DNA of 64,000 nucleotides from Druceiella hillmani (Eukaryota; Arthropoda; Insecta; Lepidoptera; Hepialidae): contig JAYKKI010000008.1 in the NCBI GenBank assembly GCA_039881145.1, forward strand, positions 36,541,001 to 36,605,000. The letters are read 5' to 3'. Below the pieces are notes generated by a model. It was not told the DNA's origin. It made no database searches and worked only from the letters and a program-made list of their open reading frames with translations. Positions 23,237-34,575 of this stretch are shown here, in pieces. Within the stretch, counting starts at the first letter, position 1, and each line of letters opens with the position of its first letter. The position numbers were made by a program, and so were the translations under genes.

Positions 23237-23917
23237 TTTATGTATATAGCTAAGGAGCCCGATCGATCAATGCTGATACATTTCACTTGCATATTTCACT
23301 GTAACATAAGTTTTTATACAAATTAATATTTTACGACTCTTCATTATTTCCTTTTATCGCCCTAAATATATTATATCGCGCTAAATATATTACTTCAATG
23401 TTTAATTTGAATAATATTAGCGGTAAAACAATTCTATATTCCACGAGTAGCAATTTGTCGAACATGTTAGCAATTTCTCAAATAATACTTGACAAGTTTT
23501 CAGAACAATTAGAATACATAAATTCTGAAATGCGGGTAGTAAATTTCATATTTGCTTAGTACTGAAATTAGTTTGTTTTCAATCTTCTTTGTTTAATTGT
23601 TATTACCAATTAAGGAGTATAAATTTTCTGAAACTACTCATTTCAAAGTGATATAAAATTTGAAGAGTTATTATGCAAAGACCTTATAGGTGGTAAATAA
23701 TTTTAAATATTAATATGGAATTTACTTGATAATGCATCATGAACTATTTAAATAACATACATAATATGGTATCACATTTCCAGCTCTTTCAAATGTCCTA
23801 CTGTAATACCAACTACTACGTACGTTTTAAGTCTGTGATAAAAAAATGTGACTAAATCTCATGTGATAACAGTTTGAAGACCTATTCCCTTGACAATAAT
23901 TTTAATATCTATAATAC

Positions 23918-23928
23918 ATATATATATG

Positions 23929-23997
<69 letters not shown>
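23918..23997. repeat. (TA)n microsatellite
   Basis: About 80 bp of TA with ATGTA and TACATA interruptions near its start. Confidence 0.95.
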
Positions 23998-24001
<4 letters not shown>

Positions 24002-24604
24002 AATATCTTAACAATATAATAAACAGGCGGAAACTAAAAGTTCTCATCTGTTATCTGAATCGATATTATTGATCTCTGTCTAAAGCTCACGGTAAGCGTA
24101 GGAGGATATTGAAGGCAGAGCTACAGAAGATTAACCAGTACAACCTTTTCCTCATGTATTAATTTTGATGATTGTAGAATCATTAAGGTAGCTTAATTTA
24201 TATATAATGAAATAACTTTCAATAAATCTATGATGAAACGTGTAACGAAAAAACTTTTAATTAGCGCGTGATAACACATTCTCATTCAAATAAAAATTAA
24301 AAACAATTTTATAGTCCACTTATATGCAAAGTGGACTGTAACGTTTCTTTTCATTAATGCAAGAAAGACGCCCTTAATTCGGTTCCCCAGGAATTTAATT
24401 AAAATGGATTAAGTAACTCATTGTCTTCTTGCCTTTTGATTCATTCATAATAAGCTTAATAAAGTTTGATTTTGAACCATACTAATCAAAACAATACATT
24501 TTAATCAAATTATGTGAAAACAAATTTCAGTATGAAAGATCGACTTAGTCGGATAAAAACTGGAATAAAATGAACATTGTGTGAAATATTTATAGAGTTC
24601 TAGC

Positions 24605-24828
24605 GTTTTCTTCGCTTTTCTTTTCAAATATTGATGTAGAATATTTAAAATATAATTCATTTTACAAAAAATGCCTTCATTTAAAACAAAAGATTAGCAA
24701 TCATAACGTAACCTAGCTTTGTCTTCGTTTTTTTTAATATTAATGTAGAGTATTTAACATATATTTCATTTTACAAAAAAATCCTTCATTTAAAACAAAA
24801 GGTTAGCAATCATTACATAACATCCATT
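24605..24828 (+). repeat. 109-bp tandem duplication
   Basis: TTGATGTAGAATATTTAAAATATAATTCATTTTACAAAAAATGCCTTCATTTAAAACAAAAGATTAGCAATCAT recurs 109 bp later with scattered changes (TTAATGTAGAGTATTTAACATATATTTC...AAAAGGTTAGCAATCAT). Confidence 0.9.
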
Positions 24829-25089
24829 GTATTTCAAAACTGTTAATTTAAAGGAAAAAGAAAAATATAGCATAATTACTATATTTTTTACTCTTCTAAT
24901 AAATTTTATTTTTCTGATCAATGATAAATATTTAATTATATTTTGATATTATTAATTTGTACTTTCTATATTTAACATTGAATGCATTTGTTTGAATACG
25001 GCTGAAAAATTAATGTCTTATTTCTGCTGTCGGACCGAAATTATCCCATATCTCAAAACATGTCTTATTAAAACAAATTTTCTTGAAAA

Positions 25090-25362
25090 TTTATTTTCAT
25101 TTCTGCTACCATAATATATTAAACCCATACGCCTATGCTGCACATTTTATTTCATCCCTCAGTTACATGTATGGAGTGCTACCCCTAATATTAGTTTTTC
25201 CATAATTCCACCACTCAAATTTCATCTATATAGTGCCAATAGTCTCCGAGTAAAATGGCTGCGATATACGGATAGACCGACGACAGACAGGGAGAGGGAC
25301 ATGACGAATTATGAGGGGTCGGTTTTTGTCATTTGGTGACGTAACCCTAAAACCAAATAAAT
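25090..25362 (+). repeat. Dispersed lepidopteran-type repeat, longest copy
   Basis: From ATGTATGGAGTGCTACCCCTAATATTAG through AATAGTCTCCGAGTAAAATGGCTG, GACAGACAGG and GGTCGGTTTTTGTCATTTGGTGACGTAACCCTAAAA, this follows, block by block, a repeat I recall as very common in moth and butterfly genomes. It has no coding capacity. It is the best single indication of host order in the window. The minus-strand open frame 25226-25618 crosses it and is not a gene. Confidence 0.65.
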
Positions 25363-26528
25363 TTTTTTCACATAAAACATAAATGTTAAAATATAACAAT
25401 TTCGAACTAAAAAGAGAAATTATATATACATTTTTGAATATTGGTGTAAGTTTAGAAATTATTTTTAAATAAAACAAATTGTCAGCAAAGTATTCAATTA
25501 TAATGAACACTTGATCATGACCAAGTACATACAATATATCATTACTGATAAATATAAATTTCAAGAGCGATCCATATGACATTCCTAAAGTGACACCTTG
25601 GGGGTAATTGAAAATCATAATTTTTCACGAATGAAAACCCTGGTAACCTCCTTTTCAATTTACTCTTTGAAAAATTATTCGACATCTCTTTTAACATATT
25701 TAAGTATCTAGGCTGTTTTAAATTACAAATTAAGTCGTATTTAATACAATGTCCTTTTCCGTGAAACAACAATAATTTAATAAATATTGGTTGGTATGTT
25801 GCGAAAAATAGCGGTAATCGACCAACCTAATCTTCTTGGTTATTAAGAACCTACAAACATATATTGGAAAATATCTCTGAAAGTGTTTTGAAGAAATGTT
25901 GGTAATAAGTGTTAAAGTATATTATGTAATGATCATAGTAGTTTTGGCCTACAATGTCTTTTAGTATATTTACGTAAATTCGTATTCTTTAAAGTAAATA
26001 GTGGCATTAATAAGATAGTAATATTATCAAAGTGCCTGCTATGCAATTTGTTTTATTAAGTTTCTTGAATCTCATTTGTCAAAGTTCCAGATTACAAGTT
26101 CATTAGAAATTTTTGATTAGTTTCATTATCAAGTCAATTCGATTTGATAGAAATGCGCTCTTTTTTCTCTTACTTTCGGGCATGACATTGAAATATTAAA
26201 CTTTAAAAGCTTATTTCAAACAACAATTTCAATCTCTTGCTTATGTAGAAACCTTTCTATATAATTTAGACCGGAAGAATTTTCTATCTATACCAATATG
26301 GTTACAAATTTGTAAATCAGTATCTTCTTCGAAAACAAATTGTCAATATTTCATAAAGAAAATATTCGCATTCTGGTGATTATTTACATTATGATTGCAT
26401 ACACATTAAAACCTTAATTTGGCAATTAATAAATCCGAAAATTTTTCGAATTATTTCTGTAATATTTCAGAAACTTGTCGAACGTCTCTTATAGAGAATA
26501 TAATTTGCTCCGCATTCTATCTTTTGTT

Positions 26529-26632
26529 GGCAACTAAGTTTTTGAGAATAAAGAACCAACTAAGTTTTCGTAATAAAAGAACCAACTGGGTTTTTGTGAT
26601 AAAGAACTAATTGAGTTTTAGTGAATAAAAAA
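26529..26632 (+). repeat. ~28-bp minisatellite, about 3.7 units
   Basis: Successive units begin near CAACTAAGTTTTTGAGAATAAAGAAC, CAACTAAGTTTTCGTAATAAAAGAAC, CAACTGGGTTTTTGTGATAAAGAAC and TAATTGAGTTTTAGTGAATAAA. Confidence 0.88.
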
Positions 26633-27867
26633 CAGACAAAACATAAAAAATTCACAAAAGGAATTTAGAGTGATCTTGATTGAAGAATTTCAATATAAGG
26701 GGAAAAATGACGAATCAATACGCAATTTATCTACAACAGTGAATAAATAAAAGTTAAAATATTTTATCAAAGGTGATGAAAATTAGGCGATCAAGGTAAT
26801 TTTTTCGCGTAAGTACTAATGACTAAGATCTAGAAAAAGAGGTGTACCTATTTCAATATATTTTATTTGCTAAAAGGTTTTCTGTATGTGTAGTGGGGTT
26901 TAAATTAAATTATTTACTTGAACCCTATTTGCACTAATAATATAATTAACATCAACATTTAATGGTGTAATTACTGTCAAAGCTACCGCTAAGCTTCAAA
27001 CAAATTAAAGCAAAATATATATTTTACACAACAATGCTCGACCCCAAATAACATAAGTAACGGGAGAAAAAATATTTTCACTCGGTTCACTTGGTTTTGC
27101 TTCCTCATCCACCTTACTTTTGACTTTTTTTTCAAACTATAATTTGTTTCGTTTGCCAATTGTTTACGTTATAAAAATATAGACACAAAAAATTTTAAGG
27201 TTCCACTTACAAAATTGTTCGTCCAAAAGCGCAAAAGGTTCTACAAGTAAGCAATATTATATCTTCGTGGACGTTGATGACAAGTGGTAAATAACACTAA
27301 TTTGTATATAATTCAAATTAATATATAAACTAATCATATAAAAAAAATTACTTTACGAACTGTGATGCCGAGTTTATTAATTGCCAATCTAATATAACAC
27401 CGAACTAAAATATAAGAAGATATTGCAAATTTAATTATTTAAATGAATATTTATAATTATATAATAATATTATGGAAAAATTAGTCAGAATTTTAAACAT
27501 ATCTACCGTAAATGGAGACTGTCATTTATACTGTATATGACTGACTATTTTGTACACGTTTCAATATATGGAGACTATTATTTGTCATATTTTTTTTAAA
27601 CGATCCAAACACACGGGTTCTGAATTATTCTCCCTACTCTCTTGCATCTAGGTCCATAGAAAAATAGATACGTGTTTCCGTTATACCAAAAATATGTAGA
27701 TGGTGCAAATGAAAAGCCACATTTTCTAAGCAAAGTTGGAAAGATAAAAAGAATTAGAGATTACTATAATAGTTATATAAAACAAAATTTTTACTGAATA
27801 TCAACGAATGAAAATCAAACGTACCCAGTAAAATACATGGAATAAACTCAATGATAATCGTTATATA

Positions 27868-28640
27868 AAAAAAACATTATTTGTGTACCATAAATACGCG
27901 TGTTAGAAATTATACTTCCATGGTTTAATATAAGAATTATATTTAGTAAAAAAGAAAAATATTTAGTATAATATATATTGAATGGAATAATAAATATTGA
28001 ATGGAAGTAAAATAGTGAAAGGTCTGGACAGTGTTATAAATACGGTTGGTAAAATCTAAATTCAAATAATTAAATTTTAAAATTTACAATTTAAAATTTA
28101 TTCGACAGATTAGTTTTATTTTTCTGCTGGCTTTCCATTATAAGCCTTCAACTTTATTATTTTCTCATGCAAAGTTGTTAATTTGATCTTGTTTTAAAAT
28201 TAAATTAAATCATTCGTAAGAAATTAAATGAATCATTCAATTTAGTATAAACAAGTGTACATAATTAATTTTTAAATTTACTAAAATAATTTAAATAAAG
28301 TTTATTTAGTAATGAAGAGTAATCAATATGCTGAAAATATATTTTAAATTATTAATTTTAATTATTTTATAATTTATGATTTATAATGGTAATAAATATG
28401 TATCGAAATTAAAACCGTCTGGTAGATAATTGACTTAAAATAGAAAGCCAGCAGAAAAATGAAATGGCTGGCTATTTCTTTGTCAAACTATCTAAATATA
28501 TGTTTAGTCAGCAACTTCATGGTGTCGATTTTTTGTTGCATTGTGCCAACTTCATTCGGAATATTTCAAATTTCACTCTCATAATTTTTACATAACGCGC
28601 CTAAAAAGAAATAGAACTTCAAACACTACGTGGTAAAAAT
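27868..28640 (-). mobile_element. Helentron-like non-autonomous element (~0.77 kb)
   Basis: The left end TTATATAAAAAAAACATTATTTGTGTACC..ACGCGTGTTAGAAATTATACTTCCATGG matches the left end of the larger element at 32738. The right end TTTCACTCTCATAATTTTTACATAACGCGCCTAAAAAGAAATAGAACTTC..GTGGTAAAA matches that element's right end near 34510-34575. Subterminal GAARTTATACTTC and its complement near the two ends form inverted repeats like those reported for Helentrons (HINE elements). The interior is AT-rich and non-coding. Orientation is inferred from the endonuclease in the larger copy. Confidence 0.65.
28115..28465. repeat. ~30-bp inverted repeat pair inside the Helentron-like element
   Basis: TTTTTCTGCTGGCTTTC near 28120 and GAAAGCCAGCAGAAAAA near 28441 are exact complements with partly matching flanks (TAAG/CTTA). 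A second, smaller AGCCAG/CTGGCT pair follows the right arm. It could be a nested miniature element or an internal hairpin of the host element. Confidence 0.75.
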
Positions 28641-30488
28641 CTTTTTCCACGCTTCAAAAATGTTTAATAATTGTTGACTAGTAATTCTAAACAATATATA
28701 AGGATGATATTATATATTTTAAGAATTTTTGTACATACGATATTCTTTTATTTAATTTAGTTTTAAATAACATTTAATTATAACTTCTACGGTATCTATT
28801 TTTTCGCATATTACATTTAACTTCTAAATATTTACAAGATAGAGTTACTGATTTTTATTATAACATTTAAACTTACGTTTAGTCCGCGCCGCTGTTTAAA
28901 GTTGACTTAAATTTCCAAGTCTATGAAATCATATTTGGAATAGAGTAGACAGTCTTCCAAAATTTCTCTTGAATATATTATATCGACAGAAGTACAGCAT
29001 ATAGAAATCGATTTGCGTAGTCCTCTCTTCCCTTATATGAGCCCGGTTATAAAAAAAAGACCCTTGATGAAAACTGTACAACGAATCAAAAACCTGGCAT
29101 GAATATAACTGACACTACAAGAGCTCTGTATATGTTCCGCAACTTATAAACATTTAAGTGTACATATTGCATTAGACTGTTTACGATTATTAATTTTTCA
29201 AAACATAAATATGTTGCAACTATTATATATTATATATTATACCTTCCACAGGTGTAAAAACGTGCTATATTTTAAGAACATAGCATATTTATAAGATTTG
29301 GAATAATCGCAATGGTTTTCCAGTAGTCTTCTAGTCAGATTTTACCAAATCTTTTTTCATCATTTTTAGCTCAGTAGTTTCAGGAGTAGGGGCGAATTTT
29401 GCATTTTTCTACATTTTATTGGAATATTGATTTGAATATGAGTTTTATCATTGTTAAAAAGATATTTTTGTATTCCTCATATATTAAAAAAAATTAGAGA
29501 CTGTCATTTATGGGGTAAATACATTAATTCATATATAATTAGTTTTAAAAAGGTACCTAGTGCCAAAAGTGTGAGTTAGTATTATTAAAATATCAAGTTT
29601 CAGCGCCGCAAGATTTCTAAAAAAATCAGCTGAGAATATAAGAAAACTTAATTATGTTACCTATTATATTTCATGGGTGTAAAAGCATATGGAACATTTG
29701 AAAAAATTATGACATTCAGAATCATTGCTAGGGTTCTCACACAATATTTGAGTGGGTTTATAGAAATACGATTTTTTCATAATTTTCGGTTAAGTAGGTT
29801 TGGAAAAAATGAAAACGGTGAACAAAATTTGTTTCATGTTTTTTAATAAATCTCTGAAGATATAATACCGAAAATTTGGAAAAAATGTTTCAGGCTCTTT
29901 AAAATTATTCTTGAACCCTTTCAAACGATATCCCACATCAGATATGGAAATAAAAAAGCTTTTTGCTGAAGACTTAATACGTCCCCCCAAAAATTTTCAA
30001 ACAAATATTTTCGAGGTATGTGAATTAATAAAAACCCATGTAACGGATAGATGGAGAGACGTGAGTGGTCTTATAGAAGTTCCCTTTTTCCTATTGAGAT
30101 ACGGAACCCTAAAAATTAGTGAAGTTTACTATTTAGCCCTCTTCAAAACCAAGACGCATTTTTTTATAATTTTGTTCGCTTATCTGACTTCCCACTTGTC
30201 TATTTATTCAAGTGCCATACAAAAACTAGCGTATCAACTAAAATCTAAGTTCCATTAAAATAATCCATTAGGTTCAAATCAAGTTTGCAAGGGCCGAGAA
30301 TCGTGAGCAAAACGACGCAGCGGCCCCTCCAGAGCAAACGGACGGTCCTCATCACCAACATAGATGTATCTAAAATGGTTAACATCGCAAAAACTTCCCC
30401 ATATCATTATCCACACTATTCGCTTTGAAACTAGTCGTACCGTCATATAACTCTTTAAATTGCGCTGCAAAATAAATTTGTTATCAAA
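28641..30488. other. Interval with a lepidopteran-type repeat fragment (29990-30122) and possible BEL leader
   Basis: AACGGATAGATGGAGAGACG...GTTCCCTTTTTCCTATTGAGATACGGAACCCTAAAAA (about 30038-30116) is a clear copy of the dispersed moth-type repeat. The 115-codon plus frame through it (29911-30258) is not a gene. The GC-richer stretch 30285-30400 directly before BEL gag may be the retrotransposon leader or LTR, but no second copy was found downstream. The rest is featureless AT-rich DNA. Confidence 0.5.
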
Positions 30489-31142
30489 ATGCCAGATATT
30501 GCAATATTAATTAAATTAAAAAAACAAAGGATAGTACTTAAAACAAAATTATCAGATATATCACAATGAAGGGAACCACAATAACCAAACAGAAATAAAA
30601 TTATGTTTGAAAAATATAAGCAGTAAACTAGATCAATTTGAAGAAATCCAAACAAATATAGGCGAACTGACAAACGACACTTTGACAGACTTCCATGAAT
30701 ATGAAAATTTGTATTATGCAAAAATCAGTTATACCTGGGATATAATCGATAAAATTAATCTATCCATCCATCCAATGCTGTTCACATCAGCACAACATAT
30801 CGCAAACTCGAATGAAACATATTATTGAAATACGACGCGACTGCACCGTATAAAACTGCCAAAAGTGGAACTTGTAACCTTTGACGGCTCTTATGAAAAA
30901 TGAACACATTTCTACACAAGTTTAAACGATTCATTCACGATCAACCGTGGTATTCTGAATTAGAAAAATTCCAATATTTAAGATCTAGTTTGAGAGGCGA
31001 CGTGGTAGGTATAATTGAAGCATTAGAATAATCCGAGGAAAATTATTTAGTTACATGGGAAGCGTTGAAAGCCTGTTTCGATAATGAACGCGTGATCATA
31101 CAAAATCGCGTTTTTACATTACTAAAATTGCCAAGAGTGACA
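30489..31142 (+). pseudogene. BEL/Pao retrotransposon gag, decayed
   Basis: The frame opens at ATG 30489 (MPDIAILIKLKKQR), typical of BEL/Pao gag, then stops at 30566 and continues in other frames. Recognised blocks include KLDQFEEIQTNIGEL (about 30625-30670), a YENLYYAKIS segment, LPKVELVTFDGS (about 30860-30893) and KFQYLRSSLRGDVV followed by IIEALE (about 30970-31029), then WEALKACFDNERVIIQNRVF (about 31060-31118) and TLLKLPRV. These match the domain order of BEL/Pao capsid proteins. Multiple frameshifts and stops are present, so no product is expected. The element continues at 31560 after an internal deletion. Confidence 0.82.
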
Positions 31143-31143
31143 A

Positions 31144-31437
31144 CAATACATACAAGCGATAGAAGTTGAGAGAAGTTGTACGAATTCATAGTGGTGATAT
31201 GTTTATATACAAGTAATACGAGTACATACGAGTGAGAGCAGTACATAGAAGCAATAGAAGTAGAGAGAAGTGGTACGAGTATATAGTGGTGATTCATTTA
31301 CATACAAGTAATATGAGTACATACGAGTGACAGCAGTACATACTAGCGATATAAGTAGAGAAAAGTGACACGAATACGAGTACATAATGGTGATACCTTT
31401 ATAAGTGATAAGAGTACATATAAGTGACAGCAGTGTG
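31144..31437 (+). repeat. ~95-bp triplication at the BEL internal deletion
   Basis: Units begin near 31144, 31239 and 31334. Each runs CARTACATANNAGCRATA.AAGTAGAGA.AAGTG.ACGA..GTGGTGAT..ATACAAGTAATANGAGTACATACGAGTGAGAG with moderate divergence. A stub of a fourth (CAGTGTGATAACAG) follows. It occupies the place where BEL protease and reverse transcriptase should be. The unit is itself built from repeats of GAGTACATACGAGTGA type. Confidence 0.88.
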
Positions 31438-31559
31438 ATAACAGATTTAAGATCCGATCGCTCTGATAGGCCAGTAATAGTTTGTGTCAAAATACATATG
31501 CAAAAATTATAGCAATACAACGCTGGATGGGATTATTTATTACCATAAGACATATGGAC

Positions 31560-32737
31560 CTCTTGGATGACGATTCAACAATTATCGATCCTACATAAAA
31601 TCACATTTCCAAGAAAATTTGTAATAGCTCAGAGCGTTGAAATTCATGGATTCTGTGACGCTATTCAAAAGGCACACAGAGCATCATTTATATGAGATCC
31701 ATAGACAACACCAGAGAAATGTTTACAAATCTATTGTGTTAAAAAAATCGAATTGCCCCACTAAAAACAATGTACCTAAGTTTAAACTATGTGCAGCATC
31801 ATTAGTGTCACAATTCGTAAAAACTGTCCCGCCTTCAGTTTGTCGAACAATTGATGAAGTCTTTTTGTGATCTTATTCGGATTAATATGCAGCCATATTT
31901 ACTCAAAACGTTTATTACCAGTTGAGTTTGAGAAATCGAGACTCAACAAAAACAATGCATTGGAGACATGTGCCATGTCAGGAAAATATCGAAGACGTTC
32001 TTTCACGTGGACAACTACCATTGGAATTTTAAAGTAATAATCGCTGGGAAATAGGTCCAGAATGTCTACTATAAGATCAAGGTAAATGGCTAAATATTTT
32101 CGTAGAAGTGGTACCATTAACGGAGTTAAAACCGATAATTATGGGGACCGTTACAGACTGAGATACATTTTTAATGAAATACTCATCAGTCGGTAAACTC
32201 AAACACGTTCTAGCTTATATATAGCGATTTAAAACAATACCATGAAATAAAAGCCGAAACCTGTTGGATGCCTCACAACGAAAGAGTTAGACTCAGCGTT
32301 AAATTTGATAGTAAAAATGACCTAACAAGTATGTTCTTCAGAACGAAATTAAACAATTCTCCACTACAGGGCTGCTTATATCTAATAGCAAAGTTCTGAC
32401 ATTAAATCTATTTTTAAACAAAGACTGACTCCTTTGTGTAGTCGGCAGATTAAAGAATTTAACATTTTCATACCCTTGTAAATTCCTAATTATCTTACGT
32501 AAGACACATCACGTTACTGACTTACATATACGCGAATAACACCTTATAAATTTACATAGTACAACACATTACGAATGCAGTGAGATTAAAATACTGGCTC
32601 ATTAGCAGTAAAAATGCAATAACATCAATAATCGGAAAATGTAACTTATTTTAAGGTAAAACCAACTTCCGAGCAATAGAGTCACACAAATTGGATCATT
32701 TTTAAATCTTTGCGTCGACTATTGGGAGCCATTTCAT
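31560..32737 (+). pseudogene. BEL/Pao pol: RNase H to N-terminal integrase, decayed
   Basis: In order: HKITFPRKFV, VEIHGFCDAIQKAH (about 31637-31680), the VPKFKLCAASLVSQFVKTV block (about 31778-31830), IDEVFL; then a shifted frame with QPYLLKTFI, WRHVPCQENI and LSRGQLPLEF (about 31955-32025), NRWEIGPECLL, GKLKHVLAYI, KPVGCLTTKELDSALNLIVK (about 32254-32315), and integrase zinc-finger region residues near YWLISSKNAITSII (about 32593-32635). It ends in RVTQIGSFLNLCVDYWEPFH (about 32680-32738). These are BEL/Pao hallmarks in the correct order. Many frameshifts and stops occur. Translation of the family stops abruptly at 32738, where another element is inserted, and resumes at 34576. Confidence 0.85.
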
Positions 32738-33018
32738 ATTATATAAAAAAAAGGGTACGTGTACTTCTACGCGCGTGAGAAGTTATACTTCTTTGGCATC
32801 ATTAAAAAATAGTTTTTAATTGTATGCAAATAATAAATTACAATAAAATAATAAAAGGACTGGAAAAGGATAGTCAACACAGTGAATAAAGTTCAGTTTA
32901 AATTTGAAAAATTAAATAAATAAATATTTATTTTCTTACATTAAGGGAATATATAAATTCTAAAAGGGAATATATAAAATAGGAAAATATAAATTCTCTT
33001 ATTATCAGAATGTTATTT

Positions 33019-33630
33019 TTAAATTATGTCCACTGCCATAGCATTTTCCAGTAATGATTGAATCGAATCTTCAGTTATCAGTGGCTTATGATAACTAAAA
33101 TAATATACAAAAAGTCTTGTATTAACAGCGTTGAGATATCGTACAAATACAGCATCTATGGTAGTGCCATGTCGTGTTGTCGAAACCAGAGGATTATTAA
33201 TCATGGCTAGATTCAAGTCATTTTGGAGGAAATCAATAAGTGGACGAGCATCTTCACGGGAAAAATTGACGTTGAAGTCCCCACTTAAAATTATCGGTAA
33301 CTTGTTTTCTCCTCTACCAAGATATTCTCCTCCAGCTGTTGTATATGGCCATATTAATCTTTTCAAGAAATGAATGATGTAGTACATTTTTTTATTTGGA
33401 GTAAGGTAAATTACCATCAAAACAATTTTGTTGCAATCTTCCATTTTGCTTCAGCTGCACAAAACTCACCAACTGATATCACTGTTGAACTTGCCAATTC
33501 CGCCTGTCTTACAGTCTTATCAATGTTTGGAGTAATGATATTGATAGTGTCGTGCATATTCTGATAAATGTCAACTCCTCCAGCTCGAACGTTTGATCGT
33601 TTATATGTATACAATTTAGAGAATAATAAA
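33019..33630 (-). pseudogene. Helentron-type endonuclease (EEP/AP-endonuclease fold) fragment, one frameshift
   Basis: The upstream frame (33614 to about 33440) reads RAGGVDIYQN..INIITPN and VISVGEFCAAEA. After a one-base frameshift near 33440 the 141-codon frame (33444-33019) reads VIYLTPNKK (residues 11-19), LPIILSGDFNVNF (49-61), PLIDFLQNDLNL (68-79), STTRHGTTIDAVF (88-100) and YFSYHKPL (115-122). GDFN and the SxHxP-like SYHKPL are the catalytic signature blocks of the endonuclease/exonuclease/phosphatase superfamily, although SDH is usual where SYH is seen. The style, with VYISPN and a TTRxGTTIDAVF block, is the one I associate with the endonuclease fused to PIF1-like helicases in insect Helentrons. 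The N-terminal catalytic Asn/Glu region is missing. It ends against AT-rich palindromic DNA at about 33640. Confidence 0.8.
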
Positions 33631-33648
33631 TATATAGGACATAATTTG

Positions 33649-34089
33649 TACTAAATTATTAAAAGATTCTTAATTTTAAATGTTTATTATTGATTATTTA
33701 ATATTTTAAAAGTAAATGAATAAATTTAATAATTTCAAAAATTGAATTTAAGTTAATTCATTTTCTATAAATTTTATAAAACATTTAATAAAAAATTTGC
33801 GATAAAAATTAAAATTAAACATCAAATTAAAATATTAATTTTCAATATTTATTATCAAAATTGAATAAATGAAAATAATAAATATTTATAAAAATAAATG
33901 AACAAATTTAATGAAAACTTTTTGATAAAAATGAAAAGTGAATATTAAAGTAAGAAAATGATAACAATATTAAAAAATGAATAAATTTAAATTCAATGAA
34001 TTCAAATTGAATTTATTATTAAATTTATTTATTTACTTTTAAAATATTGAATAACCAATAATAAATATTTAACATTAATAATTTAGTAA
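33649..34089. repeat. ~440-bp AT-rich imperfect palindrome
   Basis: ACTAAATTATTA near 33650 pairs with TAATAATTTAGT near 34078. TTTATTATTGATTATTTAATATTTTAAAAGTAAATGAATAAATTTAATAA (33681-33732) pairs with the complement of the stretch at about 34015-34070, with few mismatches. The centre (about 33740-34010) is low-complexity TAAAT-rich. It is probably a foldback element or internal expansion that replaced the Helentron Rep/helicase region. Confidence 0.8.
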
Positions 34090-34575
34090 TATTTAGTATT
34101 AATTATGTTAAATAATAATATTTTAATTTATATCAATAAATAATACATACGGATAGATAACCTCAATTATACTGGAGCACTTGAAAAAGTCTATAAACAC
34201 AATTTTTTCACTAATATTTACGAATAGTAAATATATTAATCAAAATATTGAATTTAAATCACTACTGAATATAATTTATCAGCACATGTATAAATCGTAC
34301 TTATATGAAACTAAAACACGTGTGTGAATGTAGACACTAGAAACATGTGGAAAATAAATACTATGAATATGAAAACAGCGGACAGAGGCGACGATGGTGC
34401 CAACTTGCGCGACTAATAGAGCTTCTATTTCTATTTTGTTGGCAGCTTTTGTTTCGAGACTGCAACCGCTGCAACTTCATACAGTAACTTTTGTGTGACG
34501 AATCTTAAAATTTCACTCTCATCATTTTTTCATAACGCGCCTAAAGAAGTATAACTTCAAAAAAATAGAGAAATT

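Larger units (their letters stand above)
32738..34575 (-). mobile_element. Helentron-like element inserted in BEL integrase (~1.84 kb)
   Basis: The boundaries are set by the interrupted BEL reading. The left end TATAAAAAAAAGGGTACGTGTACTTC...GAAGTTATACTTCTTT (motif 32779-32794) and right end CATAACGCGCC..AAAGAAGTATAACTTC (motif 34543-34558) carry complementary subterminal motifs, and both ends are shared with the element at 27868-28640. It contains an endonuclease pseudogene on the minus strand near the left end. Helentron proteins carry a C-terminal AP-type endonuclease after the Rep/helicase region, so a minus-strand orientation with the protein's C-terminus near the left end fits. Rep and helicase are absent, replaced by an AT-rich palindrome. 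The class assignment is an inference from ends plus the endonuclease. Confidence 0.7.

Noticed and set aside
25226..25618. 130-codon minus frame
   Set aside because: Its C-terminal third is the dispersed moth-type repeat read backwards. The rest is AT-rich filler.
29911..30258. 115-codon plus frame
   Set aside because: It runs through a copy of the GGTTCCGT/ACGGAACCC dispersed repeat, and no protein family is recognisable.
30285..30480. 5' LTR of the BEL element paired with 35454-35720
   Set aside because: The two segments were compared and share no convincing similarity, so an LTR pair is not supported.
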